A DNA stretch of 64,000 bases from Gracilariopsis chorda (lineage: Eukaryota > Rhodophyta > Florideophyceae > Gracilariales > Gracilariaceae): NCBI GenBank assembly GCA_003194525.1, contig NBIV01000217.1, positions 1-64,000 on the forward strand, written 5' to 3'. Below the pieces are notes generated by a model. It was not told where the DNA came from. It made no database searches and saw nothing but the letters and a program-made list of their open reading frames with translations. The number at the start of each line of letters is the position of its first letter. Within the stretch, counting starts at the first letter, position 1. A program made the position numbers and the translations under genes. Positions 40,979 to 51,960 of this stretch are shown one piece after another.

Positions 40979-41829
40979 CTACTCACGTTTACTTGCAAAC
41001 GTTTCCATCATTAGCTTTAAATTGTCCAGTTCCAGCTTATAGCGCGCTTCGCGCTCCTTGCGACGGAGTTCTTTCTCCTTCTTGCGCTCGTCGTGCTCTA
41101 CCTTCAGCCGCTCGTGCTCTAGAACGAGGCATTCTTGTTCGACTTGGACCCGCAGCAGGTCCGCCTCCTTTAGAGCTTGTCCGATGGATGAGAGCTACCC
41201 TGCCATCCCAGCTCTTAGTCTGCCATAAAACTGCCTCCTCTTCGACAACGAACCTTCTTTTTCACCTTGAGTATCGACATTGCCCTCAACATCCGGGGCA
41301 TTTTTGCTTTTCTTACCAAAGATTGGGAAACCATTTCCTTCCCCATCTTCTACTTCTCAGCCTCCTTTCCACGCTTGTCGTCCTTCTCTGCGCTCTTTGC
41401 ACGTTGAATACCCTCCCTCGCTTCAGCCATCGCACCAAGCAAGTCATCCATTTCGGTATCCTCACAATCAACCCCGGACATCACGCGCTTTTGTGCATTG
41501 TGCTTGTCGAAGATGTCTTGTAGCTTCTTGTAACGATTTTGTATGCTCTTACTGCTTTTCTTGACAGTCAGCGCCTCATTCTCGTTCGCTTATTGAGACG
41601 CCACTGCCAACGCTGCCAAGATCTTGCCGTAAGGAGCGATGTGCGTGTTTGCCGCCGCTACTTCGCGCACGATTATGAGGTCATCAGTGGCAGAGAAGTG
41701 GTACGATTTCGCTTTAGGACTGTTAAAAGATGGCAAGGCTGATAGAGGACAAGATGTAGAGGGGGGTTCGCTGGGAACCATCGCGGAGGGCGAGGTCGGC
41801 GATGGAGTGGACGGTAAAACGGTAGCCAT
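40979..41829 (-). pseudogene. Trihelix-like accessory gene of H2b, decayed
   Basis: It starts at 41829 with a Pro/Ser-rich segment, then SATDDLIIVREVAAANTHIA and PYGKIL, homologous to DLVIAREVAAARAHRPPYG in H2a, and stops at 41590. After frame-broken sequence, the C-terminal coiled coil is recovered at 41190-40979 (IGQALKEADLLRVQVEQECL, ending METFASKRE), matching the tail of the H2a accessory protein. Confidence 0.6.
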
Positions 41830-42639
41830 ATCGGTGGGGGGAGAAGGAAAGTCCGGTATGTTCCCAGCCGTTTGGTATAAGAAGCTGCTATGCTAGCAAG
41901 TTTGTAGTGCACTTCCCGCCATTTCTGTGGATTTCATGGCCGCTTTTCAACGCGAAATCTTTGTGAAATCGCTTCACGAAATGGTCACATGTGACGGCCG
42001 TTTGCCATTTCCATACAGCGCTTTTCACAACGTGTACCAGTAATGTAAGGAGTACAGGAGAAATCTTCGTGAAATCTCCGTGAAAACCGACTGCGTAAAG
42101 TCACTATTATCCCTTAGCCGCCAATGGGCGGTAAGCGTTCAAACGCCGATAATGCGCCAAAGCGTACAAGTACACGCGCCTTTCGTAGCGCTGTCGAGTG
42201 AACCCGCCTTGACCGATCTGCCCCTCTCTCGTGCCCGCCGCGCGGCGCCTGCCGGGCGGGAATATGTTCTGCTGGCCCAGATCTCGCCGCCCCATTGCTT
42301 CCGACATCCGCCACCATCTGCTTTGGCGCCGCAACATATCCTCTGCGCGCTGCGCCATCACACCCATCCCGAGAAGCTCCCACAGCTCATACCAACCGCA
42401 AAGCAGCTTGCTTCTGCAAGCGGTTCCAGCTTTGCTCATTGTTGCAGCAGCGAATGACAAGCGTTCTCGCCGCTCCATGGCTTGTGCGACTCGCCAGCAA
42501 GCATCCAGTCTGTCTTAAGTGTTGTGACGCCTATATCGTCGCCGCGCGTCGTCCTCGTGCTTGACGTCGCCTTCGTATTCGTCGTCTTGCACTTCTAGCT
42601 CCACTGCCGGTTTTTCATGTCCTGCTCACTACTCGGTGT
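41830..42639. other. Outer end of H2b and unassigned sequence
   Basis: Bases 41950-42090 hold repeated GAAATCT(T)CGTGAAATC motifs, a plausible subterminal part of the transposon. The rest, to 42639, has only overlapping low-complexity frames on both strands; no gene is supported. Confidence 0.4.
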
Positions 42640-44848
42640 GTTGCACGCTTTACCGCCGTTGGTTCAGCTCTCCGGGAAGACGGCATACAACCCGCGTGAC
42701 GGGCGCCGCAAATGTCTTCGACAAGTACCGTCATCGCCTACAAGAAGTTTTACGATTTGTATCATACGCGGGCCAAGGTCTGCTAAGTGCATGATGTTTA
42801 TGCACTCGATGACCCTGCACAACGGCCCGGTAGTAGCGCTATGCATTGGCGAGAAGAACACGTCTCCAACTCGGAAAACACCGCTGTGCGCAGATGCCAA
42901 CGTCTGCTAGTGTTCGGCGTCTGCATGTCCTTCCCTTCGTATGGCTCTCATACCAACCATGTTTTTAGGCCGCTCATGCCAACAAAACCGAGCAACGCTA
43001 AAACGATGGAGAGTGGCTGTGCACTCAGCTTCTGAGGATGTCATCACGCATTGGCCGCCGCTCAGATCCCATAATCGTCCATGACCTCGTTCATCATACG
43101 CACAACCCGCAAGCCGTGTACTTTGGATGGCACATCATACACTTCGCAGGCGTGGAGGAAGGGGTCGCCGATCAACTCATATTTCATTTCGCAGTCGGTC
43201 GAGGGCAGGGGATATATTTGTGACTTGAAACGTTGGCGCTCTGAAGACACGCATAAGGCAGGTTTGAATTCATCCTGTCGTGGTGGCCCATAGTTTGCAC
43301 GGTCCCTCCCGTACTGTCCATATTCCACATCCGAATAGTGCCATTGTCAGATCCGCTCACCACCTGCCCGCCATCTGCTGATGGCCACACACCTCACATC
43401 GTCCTTCTGCATCTCGTCTGGCACCGCTATTTCGCTACCAACATTCCTGTCCCAGACGTATATAGCAGGGGTAATGTACATTCGGCAACAAACAATTCGC
43501 TTGCCGTCCAAGCTCACGTCAAGACCTCTGACTCGCCCGCCTACCTTCATTGTCTGAAATGGATGTCCGGCAGCCTCATGATTGTGAAGGTTCCAAATGC
43601 ACACACGCCCGTCCTCCGATCCGAAAACCGCGGTCCTTCCATCGCCACTAATTGCAACACAGGTGGCACGCCCAGTATCGTATGCTCCAGAAGAAACCGA
43701 TTCGCACCGGAAAAAACGACGAGCAACTGTTCCAGGGCATTCCACAGAGTGATTAACCTCATACCCAGAATCTATGTCCCACACGACAACTCTGCCATCG
43801 TGATGCCCAGTGACCAACTTCTTCAGGTTGCCCGAGAACGCACCACACCTAAAGTCACGTGACAACGGCAACACATTGTTTCGTCCAGAGCTCCCACGAC
43901 CTCCCGAAAGTTCGCTCTCAGTCACGGCTGAACCGAGCTTGTACGTTTTCCTGTTTCCATGGATTCTATTGTATTCAGTAACAAACCCCACCCGATTTCC
44001 ATCTGTCCAAAGAACCCTTATGACATCTCCGCCATGACATATATCGACTATTTTTCTGCAGGATTCACCAATTCGTAAGCTTTCCGACACTGGTCCTCCG
44101 GCTTCGTTGAGAACACCAACCGAAGGCTTCACCCAAGGTCGAGGCGCACATTCCTCCACCTTACATGTAAGCCTTCGTGTCCTTTCGCATTGCTCTGCGT
44201 ACCACATCACTCGACCATACATTTGAAACCACGCCTCATACGCGTTCTCCACCACGAAACCACAACTCATTCGAACTGCACTTCCAATCAGCCTCAAGTA
44301 TCTTACCAATTCTGCCTGCCCACCGCCGCTTCCCTCTGCAACTTGTATTCCTATCGCCACATCCTGTTCCACACCGTTGATTCCGCTTTTCTGAAGACGC
44401 ATTACGATCCATTGCGCCCTCTCTAGCAGCCACACAACCTCTTTCGTTTCACCGGCTGCATGCAGAACGTGGCACTCGTTGTCATGGATGTATCCATCAT
44501 CTTCCACTTCCCACCACGGTGTGAACATAACCCGCCCTTCGCTGCTTGCTTCGATTTCTGACCCAGCAGTCCCACGCTGTCTTGTATTGACTCTAGTTCT
44601 TGGTGTTCATCTTCTAGCCATTTTTGGTGCCCAGCTAGCCTTCGTTTGATATTCCTATCCTCAGAATCGATGCCATACAAACAAGTTTTGCGTAGTTCTT
44701 TAAGTTCTTCAAGGGCGTTTTTGTACATCTCCAAGAGATCGTGCAGCTGCTTCATGTTGTCAGTGAGAAGATGCCGTCTTTCGACGAGGTTCTTGAGGTA
44801 TAAATCGAGTTTGTCCAACCCTTTAAGAGCAGCAGAAGCTCCAGCCAT
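42640..44848 (-). pseudogene. NLR-like pseudogene lacking NB-ARC, copy N2
   Basis: ATG 44848 (MAGASAALKGLDKLDLYLK) opens the helical N-terminal module to about 44590. The frame then changes and joins directly to sequence that in N1 and the intact gene lies after the NB-ARC: MFTPWWEVEDDGYIHDNEC, ENAYEAWFQMYGRVMWYAE and APRPWVKPSVGVLNEAGG. WD40 repeats follow to 43347 (FGSEDGRVCIWNLHNHEA). Further WD40 and tail fragments (VSGSDNGTIRMWNMDS; GDVFFSPMHSATTG) continue in other frames to about 42640. About 1.3 kb encoding the P-loop and Walker B is missing, so it cannot act as an NTPase switch. Confidence 0.75.
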
Positions 44849-45265
44849 CCTTTAGTGAACCGTGGCGTTTCAGCCCGTAGATTAGAACTGGGCAATTATG
44901 AGCTGTGCGCAGCTGGATGGAAACGATTGCCGTGCTCTGGAAAACTGATTCTTGAAACGATAGAGCGATGTTGTTCAGCTGTTGGAAAATATTAAGACTA
45001 CGACGCTTTGTTTGCGCGGTCGCTGGTAGGGGAAGCAAAGTGCAAGTGAGCGCCAAGGATACGCACGGCAACCGGATGTGGGAATTTTTGTCATTTACTA
45101 ACGTCGTACCCTTTGCGGAGAGGCGGCATCGAGTTCGCCTTTGGTACCTCTTTCTTACGCATTGTGGGGAGAATCTCGAGCTCGAACAGCAACATCAAGT
45201 CAATCCGCGCTTGTTGCAGCGTGAAGTTAGGAGAACACGGAGATGAAGAGTTGTTGGAGTATGAA

Positions 45266-45350
45266 GTTACACGAATACGGAGGTGAGGAGTTGGCACGCC
45301 GCCAGCGGCGGAGCTTAGAAATTGTTGGGAAGGCCGTTGGAACGGAGGTA
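45266..45350 (+). repeat. Direct repeat, copy 1 of 2
   Basis: It runs from GAAGTTACACGAATACGG through GGAGTTGGCACGCCGCCAGC to GGCCGTTGG. The diverged partner is at 46457-46545, and a LINE fragment lies between them. Confidence 0.6.
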
Positions 45351-45374
45351 AAAGGTCGACAAATATAACCTGAG

Positions 45375-45452
45375 GATATCTCAGCGGTTTAGATAATATC
45401 TGGCTAGTAAAAGACGCGTATTATGGTTCTCTCACGTCATAGGTTCCGACCA
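45375..45452 (+). repeat. tRNA-like A box/B box pair, possible SINE head
   Basis: TATCTCAGCGGTTTAGATAA resembles a tRNA A box and D arm. AGGTTCCGACC, ~50 bp on, resembles a B box. There is no complete cloverleaf, so it is not called as a tRNA gene. Confidence 0.25.
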
Positions 45453-45593
45453 GCTCTATCAAAAGTTGCTGTGAAAGTTTGCTGCGCATAGAGAGGCACA
45501 ATCAGGTTTGCAACGGACTCTAGAAACTTAGTTTAAGGCCTGCAGACGTCCCAGCGCCGCCAAACACGTCAGCTTCAGGGCATCTCCGAATGC

Positions 45594-46130
45594 ATGACAC
45601 TGGTAACAAACTATTGTCACTGTCAAATTGTTTGGGTACCAGGACACTGTGGGTTTCCACAAAACGAGGCCGCAGACGACCTTGCGAAGAAAAGCCTTAA
45701 CCTTTCCATTGAACTGCAACTCCAACAAGAGATCAACCTTCTAGAAGTGAAGCAGAGAACGCGCGTCCGTTACACTAGCGCAGAGCCGGTAAGCGAATGT
45801 TTAGAGCCAGTGCCAAATGTAGTGATCTTAAGGAGAGCGCATGCTATTCTTGCGCTAATATTCACCGGTCAAGTCCAAACGATACATCCTGTTTCCACGT
45901 TTATGCACAACAGGAAATGTTTCTGTCCGCTCGGATGTGGGTTCAACATACTTAAATAGTATATACCATTTCGTCCACAGATGCCGCCTAAGAGCAGCAT
46001 CTCGACGTCGAGAGCTTCTACCTCTCCGAGAGAGGCAAAGATCTGACGCCGAAGCAATAGTAAGAACATGGCCAGAAAAGCTGTTGGTTTATCTAGAGAG
46101 AGAGGGATTCTTCTCAATGCAACCACTACG
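45594..46130 (+). pseudogene. LINE-type RNase H and C-terminal tail fragment
   Basis: The first frame contains IVWVPGHCGFPQNEAADDLA, the GHxGxxxNExAD box of RNase H domains in non-LTR retrotransposons, then RAHAILALIFTGQ and CFCPLGCG, ending at 45959. A shifted frame continues HFVHRCRLRAASRRRELLPL up to YLEREGFFSM near 46120, the usual LINE C-terminal tail. The RT and endonuclease parts are missing; this is a typical 5'-truncated LINE. Confidence 0.6.
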
Positions 46131-46456
46131 ATACCGTAGTGTTCGAATTGGAGACACGAGCTCACACACACCCTCCATCGGTGGTGATATCGGAAATTCC
46201 GATTCGGAATCATTTCTTTTCATTTCTCAAGCATTAGTGCCTTGCTGGTGATTGGCTGCGCGTCGGGCAACAGATCCAACGGTTGCACTCTGTAATGACA
46301 AACGCGTGCGATTACGTGTCACTCAAAGGTAAACGTTTTAATTTAATTGGTAGGGTTTACCTCGTCTATGGCCCAGGACCAATTTTGCCCCTTCTCTTGC
46401 CCCGTGATTCGCACTTGCTCGTTGATATAACTCATACTGGTCTATCAACACTTATT

Positions 46457-46545
46457 GCAACACGTGAAGTTACATGAAGATGTACGAAGGTAAGGAGTTG
46501 GCGCGCTGCTAGTGGCAGAGCCTGGTCGCAACCGTTAGCAGGGCC
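46457..46545 (+). repeat. Direct repeat, copy 2 of 2
   Basis: It is the diverged partner of 45266-45350: GAAGTTACATGAAGATG, GGAGTTGGCGCGCTGCTAG and GGGCCGTTGG align with copy 1. Confidence 0.6.
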
Positions 46546-46717
46546 GTTGGTATCAAAACCTAGCAGGGAGTTGACGGCTACGCGAGATGAAGACGGTGCA
46601 CAGCAAGCGGAAGCGCCGCGGTCCCATGCCACTGATCGTGGCGCAGCCCAGATGTAGCAGGAAGGTACGACGGTGCTGCTGTCATATTTCAAGCCTAGAA
46701 AAAGAGTTTCGTGACAG

Positions 46718-47149
46718 TCACTCTGGCGAGCAAACTCGTGCAGGCTTCCCGTTCATAAAACCACAATTACAACGCGACGCGGATACAGATTGCTTTTCCC
46801 ACGTTTTCGACCTACTCTTCTTGCTCCGCGAACTACCAGGGCTTAATGAGAGAGTCCCGATGCGCGTGAATTCGACTCGTGAAACGGTTTGGACACAGAG
46901 AGTACCTCTACAAATCGCATCAAACATCACTGAGTGGATTCTATTTATCATTTCATGAACATGTTCGATGCTACTCATTTGAGTAGCACTGCGATGCGAA
47001 TTGTCCACGTGAGAAGCAAAGTTGCATCTTTTCCAGGCGTGGTCGTTTTTGACGCACAGCACGTACCCCCTGACTTCCTCATTCTTTGATGCTTTTGAAT
47101 GAGAAAGGCGTTTTGTAGATGTGGAAATGGAAAGACGTTTCTTGCCCAC
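46718..47149 (-). CDS. Unrecognised ORF, basic with Cys/His residues
   Basis: This gives 143 codons. It has a basic start (MGKKRLSISTSTKRLSHSKA), then YVLCVKNDHAWKRCNFASHV with Cys and His spacing that could be part of a zinc finger, and a Ser/Lys-rich tail. An overlapping + strand frame (46587-46958) is equally long. No family is recognised, and it may be a transposon scrap. Confidence 0.2.
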   Translation of the reverse strand: MGKKRLSISTSTKRLSHSKASKNEEVRGYVLCVKNDHAWKRCNFASHVDNSHRSATQMSSIEHVHEMINRIHSVMFDAICRGTLCVQTVSRVEFTRIGTLSLSPGSSRSKKSRSKTWEKQSVSASRCNCGFMNGKPARVCSPE

Positions 47150-48402
47150 ATTAGCTCCGAGTGCAGTTTAGCTCAAAGCAATAAATCATACCCGATTTGA
47201 CGACCTACGTCAGAAGATCAGTGCAAGCAAGCAAAGCCGGAATGCTGTAATGCTGGCTCGTCCAACTCATGCTTCTCGATGTATATATTCTTGTGTTCTG
47301 AATCTGGTTTAACCTAGGTCTTAGTCCTTAAGATTCTGGCCCGACTGTTTTGGCCATACGTAACTGGACCAAGGAACAGCGGCCGTTTACAATGCTGCAA
47401 ACAGCAAGTGTACTGCGTCTGAACGCGGACATTGGAATAGCAAAAGAAATGAAGGCAAAAGATGTCCCAGAAGAAGGACGGGGATGCCCCAATTTCATCA
47501 TTGTTCTACTCGAATTCTGAAAATTGAGCGATCAACCTCTGAACAGATAGCTGCTGTGGCGACGGGCCAGTGGTTTGGTAGAAACCAAGTTCATTAACTG
47601 TTTGTGAAATACGCGGCGCTTAGAATACTGAGTCGATATCCAGCTGTTTATCGTGGAGCTGAAGGTGAGTTGCGTACTGCTGCATTAGCAGCGTCCGTAA
47701 CAACAAACAGTGGATGAACGCCTAAATAGAATCCCACCATGCTCAGCGCAGCACCTCGCACCATCGTAAAACACCGCCCGCTGAGCAGTGTAGCTGCAAA
47801 AACTGTTTTCCACGTTGAGTTCCCCGAGTCATGTGAGAAGTGGGCGCCACCCCTTCTTTTGTTCTGCCGATTCGCAGGAGCAAACAGGTCAGTAAGCAGA
47901 CGTAGTAGAATGTGAATTAGTTTGCCTCGAAGAGATTACGATGAACCACTTTCCTCAATAAATTTGTACGGGTGTGTTTAGAGCGCGCAACACGCTGGCT
48001 ACATTGCGTTGACCTATGGATAGGCGTTTAGTCAGTAGCTCAGCCATCAACATGTTTAAACGCACCAAATGGAACATGTGGACTTCGTTACACGTTCCGA
48101 TGAACGGCCGAAATCAATCCATTCAAAGTAGCGACGCAAGATATGAGGAAGGACGCATTGTTGCGCTGTAATGGTGCAGCAAAGTGATTAGGGTTAGCTA
48201 AGCTTTTAGCGCACGCCAAACATGCCCTCACAAATTATTGAAAAAAGTGGTTCATCGAATTTTTCTTATAGGCATGTTAACTTCGAGCTATTCAAACGCG
48301 TCTGCTTACTGCACCGTTCTGGTTCTTCGAATCGACAGTAACTAACTCTCCTTTCCCAAGTTATAACAGTGAAGGTCGCACTTGCAACGAGTAGTCGATT
48401 GA
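47150..48402. other. Region without a supported gene
   Basis: I see no long frame with recognisable domains and no clear repeat. Base composition is ordinary. Confidence 0.45.
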
Positions 48403-49102
48403 TTGGTACATGGGTTGAGCAAACTTGTTGCGGATTTACAGTTTGCCGCACTTGCGCATAATACGAGGAGATACCCTTACCCTTTTGAGGTTGTTTGCAT
48501 GCAAGGGGCTCATGCATCGATCGTAACTTACGATCAGCAAGTAACTGTTCAAAATAGAATTCGTCGCATCGGCTCCATTCTGTGGACCGCACAAATCTCA
48601 GAATGCAAAAACGCAGCTGGTGGTAGTCCGATTCACGCCCTTAAAGAATGGTATAAAAGCTTGTTGAGCAGAGAACAAGACACAAAAGTTTCAAGGCGCG
48701 CAGCGCAGTAGTTTGAAAGAGGGGTCAAGAACAATAGAGAGCTTCAAACAGTGCCAATTTCGGATATGAATCGAATTCGTGGCGCGTGTTGACAGCGTGC
48801 CAACAGCTCCAAAATCAATCAAAAACGTGCGTTACGAGTTGATGAAAATACATGCGTGGCGAGAGCTGACAGCGTTGTTTGTATACATTGTTGGTCCTAA
48901 AACGGACTGCAAAAGCAGCGATGGGCACACGTTGCTTTTTGAATTTAAAGGGGTACGTCACAAGCACATAAATGCAAAGCAGGAAGCAGGTGGCGGGGTA
49001 AAGTTAGTGTCACAAACTGTGCTGGTTGGCGTGCTTCCCCACGTTTACACGGACATGGAAGTGAAGGCGACCTTCCAGACAGAGCTGTGGATACCCGACT
49101 GA
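48403..49102 (+). other. Two unrecognised + strand ORFs
   Basis: Frames 48403-48711 (103 codons, YPYPFEVVCMQGAHASIVTY) and 48779-49102 (108 codons, with GGGVKLVSQTVLVGVLPHVY) lie in tandem in different phases. The second looks folded (alternating hydrophobic strands) but belongs to no family I recognise. They may be exons of one gene or remnants. Confidence 0.25.
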
Positions 49103-49707
49103 GAGGAAGCAAAACATAAAGGCGTAGCACGACAAGTAGAAAGCGATACTAGTGGTATATTAAGAATAGCGAAACGAAATAAAGCGATATGGGTTGAAAG
49201 CTGGTATTCCTTTGAACATGCGGTTACCTGATTACAATTTTCGACGCGCCAACCAAGTTGTCACTTGCTGGAGTTGTGAGGTGTGAGTGAGTTGTTTTGT
49301 CGTGTATGTGTGCGGTTGAATGGAGGTAATACAAAGGTTTAGATGAGGTGTTGTTGCTGCGGTACGTGCAAGCAGGGCTCTCGATGTTCACGAAGGTGGG
49401 ACTGGAGACTGTTGATAGCGTGCAGTGGAGCGTCAAAAGGAGGGTCAAAACAGCGGCGTACAGCATAACGATACAGACAAGAGTTTATTTGAACACGTGG
49501 AGGTGGGGAGCATAACAAGCAAGGCAGTGCGTACACCGGTTTAGCAAACTCAGCATGGAGAATAGCAGCAAGTCGCACCAGTGAAACAGGTTGAGACAAC
49601 AACAAAAGTGGCCAGGGGTGAGGATCGCGATGCCGCCCTCCCCCTCAACACACAGAACGAAAACAAGAAAGGAAGCGAGCGCGCCTCAAAACGGTGCCAA
49701 GCGCAAC

Positions 49708-50097
49708 CTAAAGCGGGGTGACATGATGGACCGGTTGTTCCGGCAAGTGAATGCACTTACAACGGGTGTCTTCGTGAGGTCGGGGACGAATGACGACGCC
49801 GGACTCGGATAACAAGCATTGGTAAGTGCCAATGGTGGTCTTTCTCGCGCACGTGTGGGTGGCCCAGCGCGGGTCGATGCACTCGTAGGAAGGGGCACAC
49901 AGATGGAAGGAACACCAGGACGGATCACCTTCCGGTTTGGCACAGATGGACAGTTTCTGCGAGGTTTGTTCGCGACAGGGGCAGGTTTGGGCTTGCTGGA
50001 TTGGGGTGCCGTTTGTTGGCGGCGTCAGCAGCAGCAGCAGCAGCAGCAGCAGCACGGGTAGCGTGCGCATGGGCAGTTGATCTGTGCGAATGGCCAT
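49708..50097 (-). CDS. Secreted Cys-rich protein, 129 aa
   Basis: ATG 50097 gives MAIRTDQLPMRTLP followed by nine to ten consecutive Leu, a clear signal-peptide core, with a probable cleavage near TNGTPIQ. The mature part of ~100 residues holds ten Cys in a CPC...C...C...C...C...C...C...CKC pattern, suggesting a disulfide-rich extracellular fold. No named family is recognised. The Leu run is encoded by a CTG microsatellite (CAG on +, 50026-50053). The next gene to the right is the divergent copper transporter. The open frame extends upstream of the ATG, but with Thr/Pro low complexity unlike coding sequence. Confidence 0.65.
   Translation of the reverse strand: MAIRTDQLPMRTLPVLLLLLLLLLTPPTNGTPIQQAQTCPCREQTSQKLSICAKPEGDPSWCSFHLCAPSYECIDPRWATHTCARKTTIGTYQCLLSESGVVIRPRPHEDTRCKCIHLPEQPVHHVTPL
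50026..50053 (+). repeat. (CAG)n microsatellite inside signal-peptide codons
   Basis: About nine CAG units on + are read as CTG (Leu) on the coding minus strand. Length change here would alter the hydrophobic core of the signal peptide without shifting the frame. Confidence 0.8.
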
Positions 50098-51046
50098 TTT
50101 GTTGGTCGTTTGAGTTGTTGTTTTCGTTGGTGGGGTAGTCGTGGTTGGGGTTGAGTTGTGAGGGGTGGGAAAGGTGGTGTGCCGGGGGGGAGGAAGGTTG
50201 GGCGGGGTTTTATAGGGGCGGGTGCGGAAGAAGGGCGCAAGCGACAAGGCGTAGCAGCAAGCATTTTGCGGCGGAAGGCGGCGAATGCAGCCGGCTAGTG
50301 CACGGGGAGGAAGGGCGGTGGCGCGCAGCGCGGAGCAGCGAAGGGGAGCAGCTGCGCCGAACGAACGCGAGCGCGCGCTTCGAGCGCTGTTGAGGGGTGC
50401 ATGTCACTACAGTTTGCACCGACACGCAAATACGTGCACGTGAGCTCCGAATAATCGGATGCATAATCCCTACTGTAGAATGCGACCCTTCCGGACCAAC
50501 GGATACCTACCGGATACTATATAGAGGCAAGCAGTCTCTCCTTCCTGAAGCAATAAACTTGGTAAGACATACCGACACATTGATACAACAGACACTTTAC
50601 ATTTCGCGCGCCATTCGCCCGCTACCGCTGAATCCAGCAACAGTGCAAACCAACGCGGCGGGAACACGTCAGCGCGCGCTGCGGTGCGGCGTCAGGCGCA
50701 AACGCGCGCCGCGCACGCGCACGGCGCGCGCGCGGCCGCCACACGTGGCGCAGCTGGCGCGCGCTGATTCGAAACCTCGTCGATGCATCGCGCGGTGGCG
50801 CCCAGCGCCAACGGCTGGCGGCGCCACGGCGGCGCGCGGCAGTGCAGCGGCGGAGCCAGTCATCGGGAGGGTGCGCGTTGTTGTTTACGCGTGCGGGTGT
50901 CGCCGATGCTGCTCTCGCGCCGCTGCATGTCGGGCGGTGCATAGCACTCCCCGCCTTAAAGGCGCGCGCCTGCGCGCCACAGCGCCGGCTCGCTGCACTG
51001 CCTCCACCCCCCGCTGAGTTGGCCTGCTTCTCGCTTCATCGGAATA
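50098..51046. promoter_or_regulatory. GC-rich divergent promoter region
   Basis: This lies between the start of the Cys-rich protein (-) and the copper transporter (+). Bases 50640-50960 are extremely rich in CpG and GCGC, with a GCGCGCGCGCGG stretch. Overlapping long frames here are an effect of the high GC content and are not called. A CpG-island-like promoter role is inferred. Confidence 0.45.
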
Positions 51047-51640
51047 ATGCAGAGCTTCTTCGTTCGTCAGCAAGGCGACATGGCCGCCATGGACGGCATG
51101 GACGGCGGCGATGGCGGAGACAGCGCCGGACATGCAGGCATGCCGCACATGGACAGCAACGACACCGCCGCCTCCCCCGACAACTCAACAGCCGGAACAG
51201 CCAACCAAGGCGCCGGCATGCACAACATGCCGGATCACAACGTGGGCGTGGCGCACCAAATGAGCCCCTTTCTGTTCACAAGAACCACAGGCTTCTTCGT
51301 GCTCTTCAAGGAGGCCGACATCCAATCGTCCGGCGCGTTTGCCGGTGCGTTTCTGCTATCGTTTGCATTCGCGCTGCTGGCCACCACCAGCTCGCAGTTG
51401 ATCCGATACCTGGAGGAGCGCGCCTTGACCAAGGGCGGAACCGTGTCCAAGTTCCTGGCCGGCTTGCATCACGCCGTGAGACTGCTGCTGCACTACGCCG
51501 CCATGCTCATTGTCATGACCATGAATGTGTGGATTATTCTGGCCGTTGTCATAGGACATGCGTTTGGGTGGATGCTTTACGCCTTTGTGCTGCATCCGCG
51601 CTTGAGGACACCCTCCACCAAACCGGCCTGCGACTGTTGA
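51047..51640 (+). CDS. CTR/SLC31-family copper transporter
   Basis: 197 codons from ATG 51047 to TGA. The N-terminus is Met/His/Asp-rich (DMAAMDGMDGGDGGDSAG, then HAGMPHMD and AGMHNMPDH), as expected for copper-capturing ectodomains. Three membrane segments follow. TM2 carries MLIVM, the MxxxM copper-selectivity motif. TM3 carries GHAFG, the GxxxG packing motif. The C-terminus ends CDC, a CxC copper hand-off motif. CTR proteins form trimers that import Cu(I) at the plasma membrane or export it from vacuoles. Metal-dependent control is likely but not visible here. Confidence 0.9.
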   Translation: MQSFFVRQQGDMAAMDGMDGGDGGDSAGHAGMPHMDSNDTAASPDNSTAGTANQGAGMHNMPDHNVGVAHQMSPFLFTRTTGFFVLFKEADIQSSGAFAGAFLLSFAFALLATTSSQLIRYLEERALTKGGTVSKFLAGLHHAVRLLLHYAAMLIVMTMNVWIILAVVIGHAFGWMLYAFVLHPRLRTPSTKPACDC

Positions 51641-51960
51641 GCTCGTGCCGCTGTGCTGCCTCTCTTGCTGCGATTAAACACTACCCATGTATCTATCTAC
51701 ATAGCCTTACATTCAATTCTTTGCAATTGTTAACCCTTTACCCCATCGTTGTGCGCTTGTGTCCACGCACAACTTGTCATCCCCTTCACGCAAAATTCCC
51801 CGAACATGCTACTGTACCTTCTCTCACTACCAACCTGTCCACGTACCCCCCGTGTTGTGCACATACCCAAAACAAACCCACACAACAGCGACAACTCCCC
51901 ATCGCCCACAACCACCAACACCCCGCCCCCACCCGCCGCCGCCAGCACGCGCCGCGTAAA
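51641..51960. other. Intergenic, CTR 3' end and U1-C 5' region
   Basis: It contains the CTR 3' flank and a C/A-rich leader just before the U1-C ATG. No gene is supported in it. Confidence 0.5.

Larger units (their letters stand above)
44849..45593. other. Intergenic, with repeat and tRNA-like box pair
   Basis: No protein gene is supported. It contains the first of two ~85-bp direct repeats (45266-45350) and a tRNA-like A/B box pair (45375-45452). Confidence 0.4.

Noticed and set aside
50397-51017. Long + strand frame of 206 codons in the GC-rich promoter
   Set aside because: Composition is extreme (Arg/Ala-rich from GCGC runs), frames are open on both strands and no domain is visible; it is an effect of high GC content.
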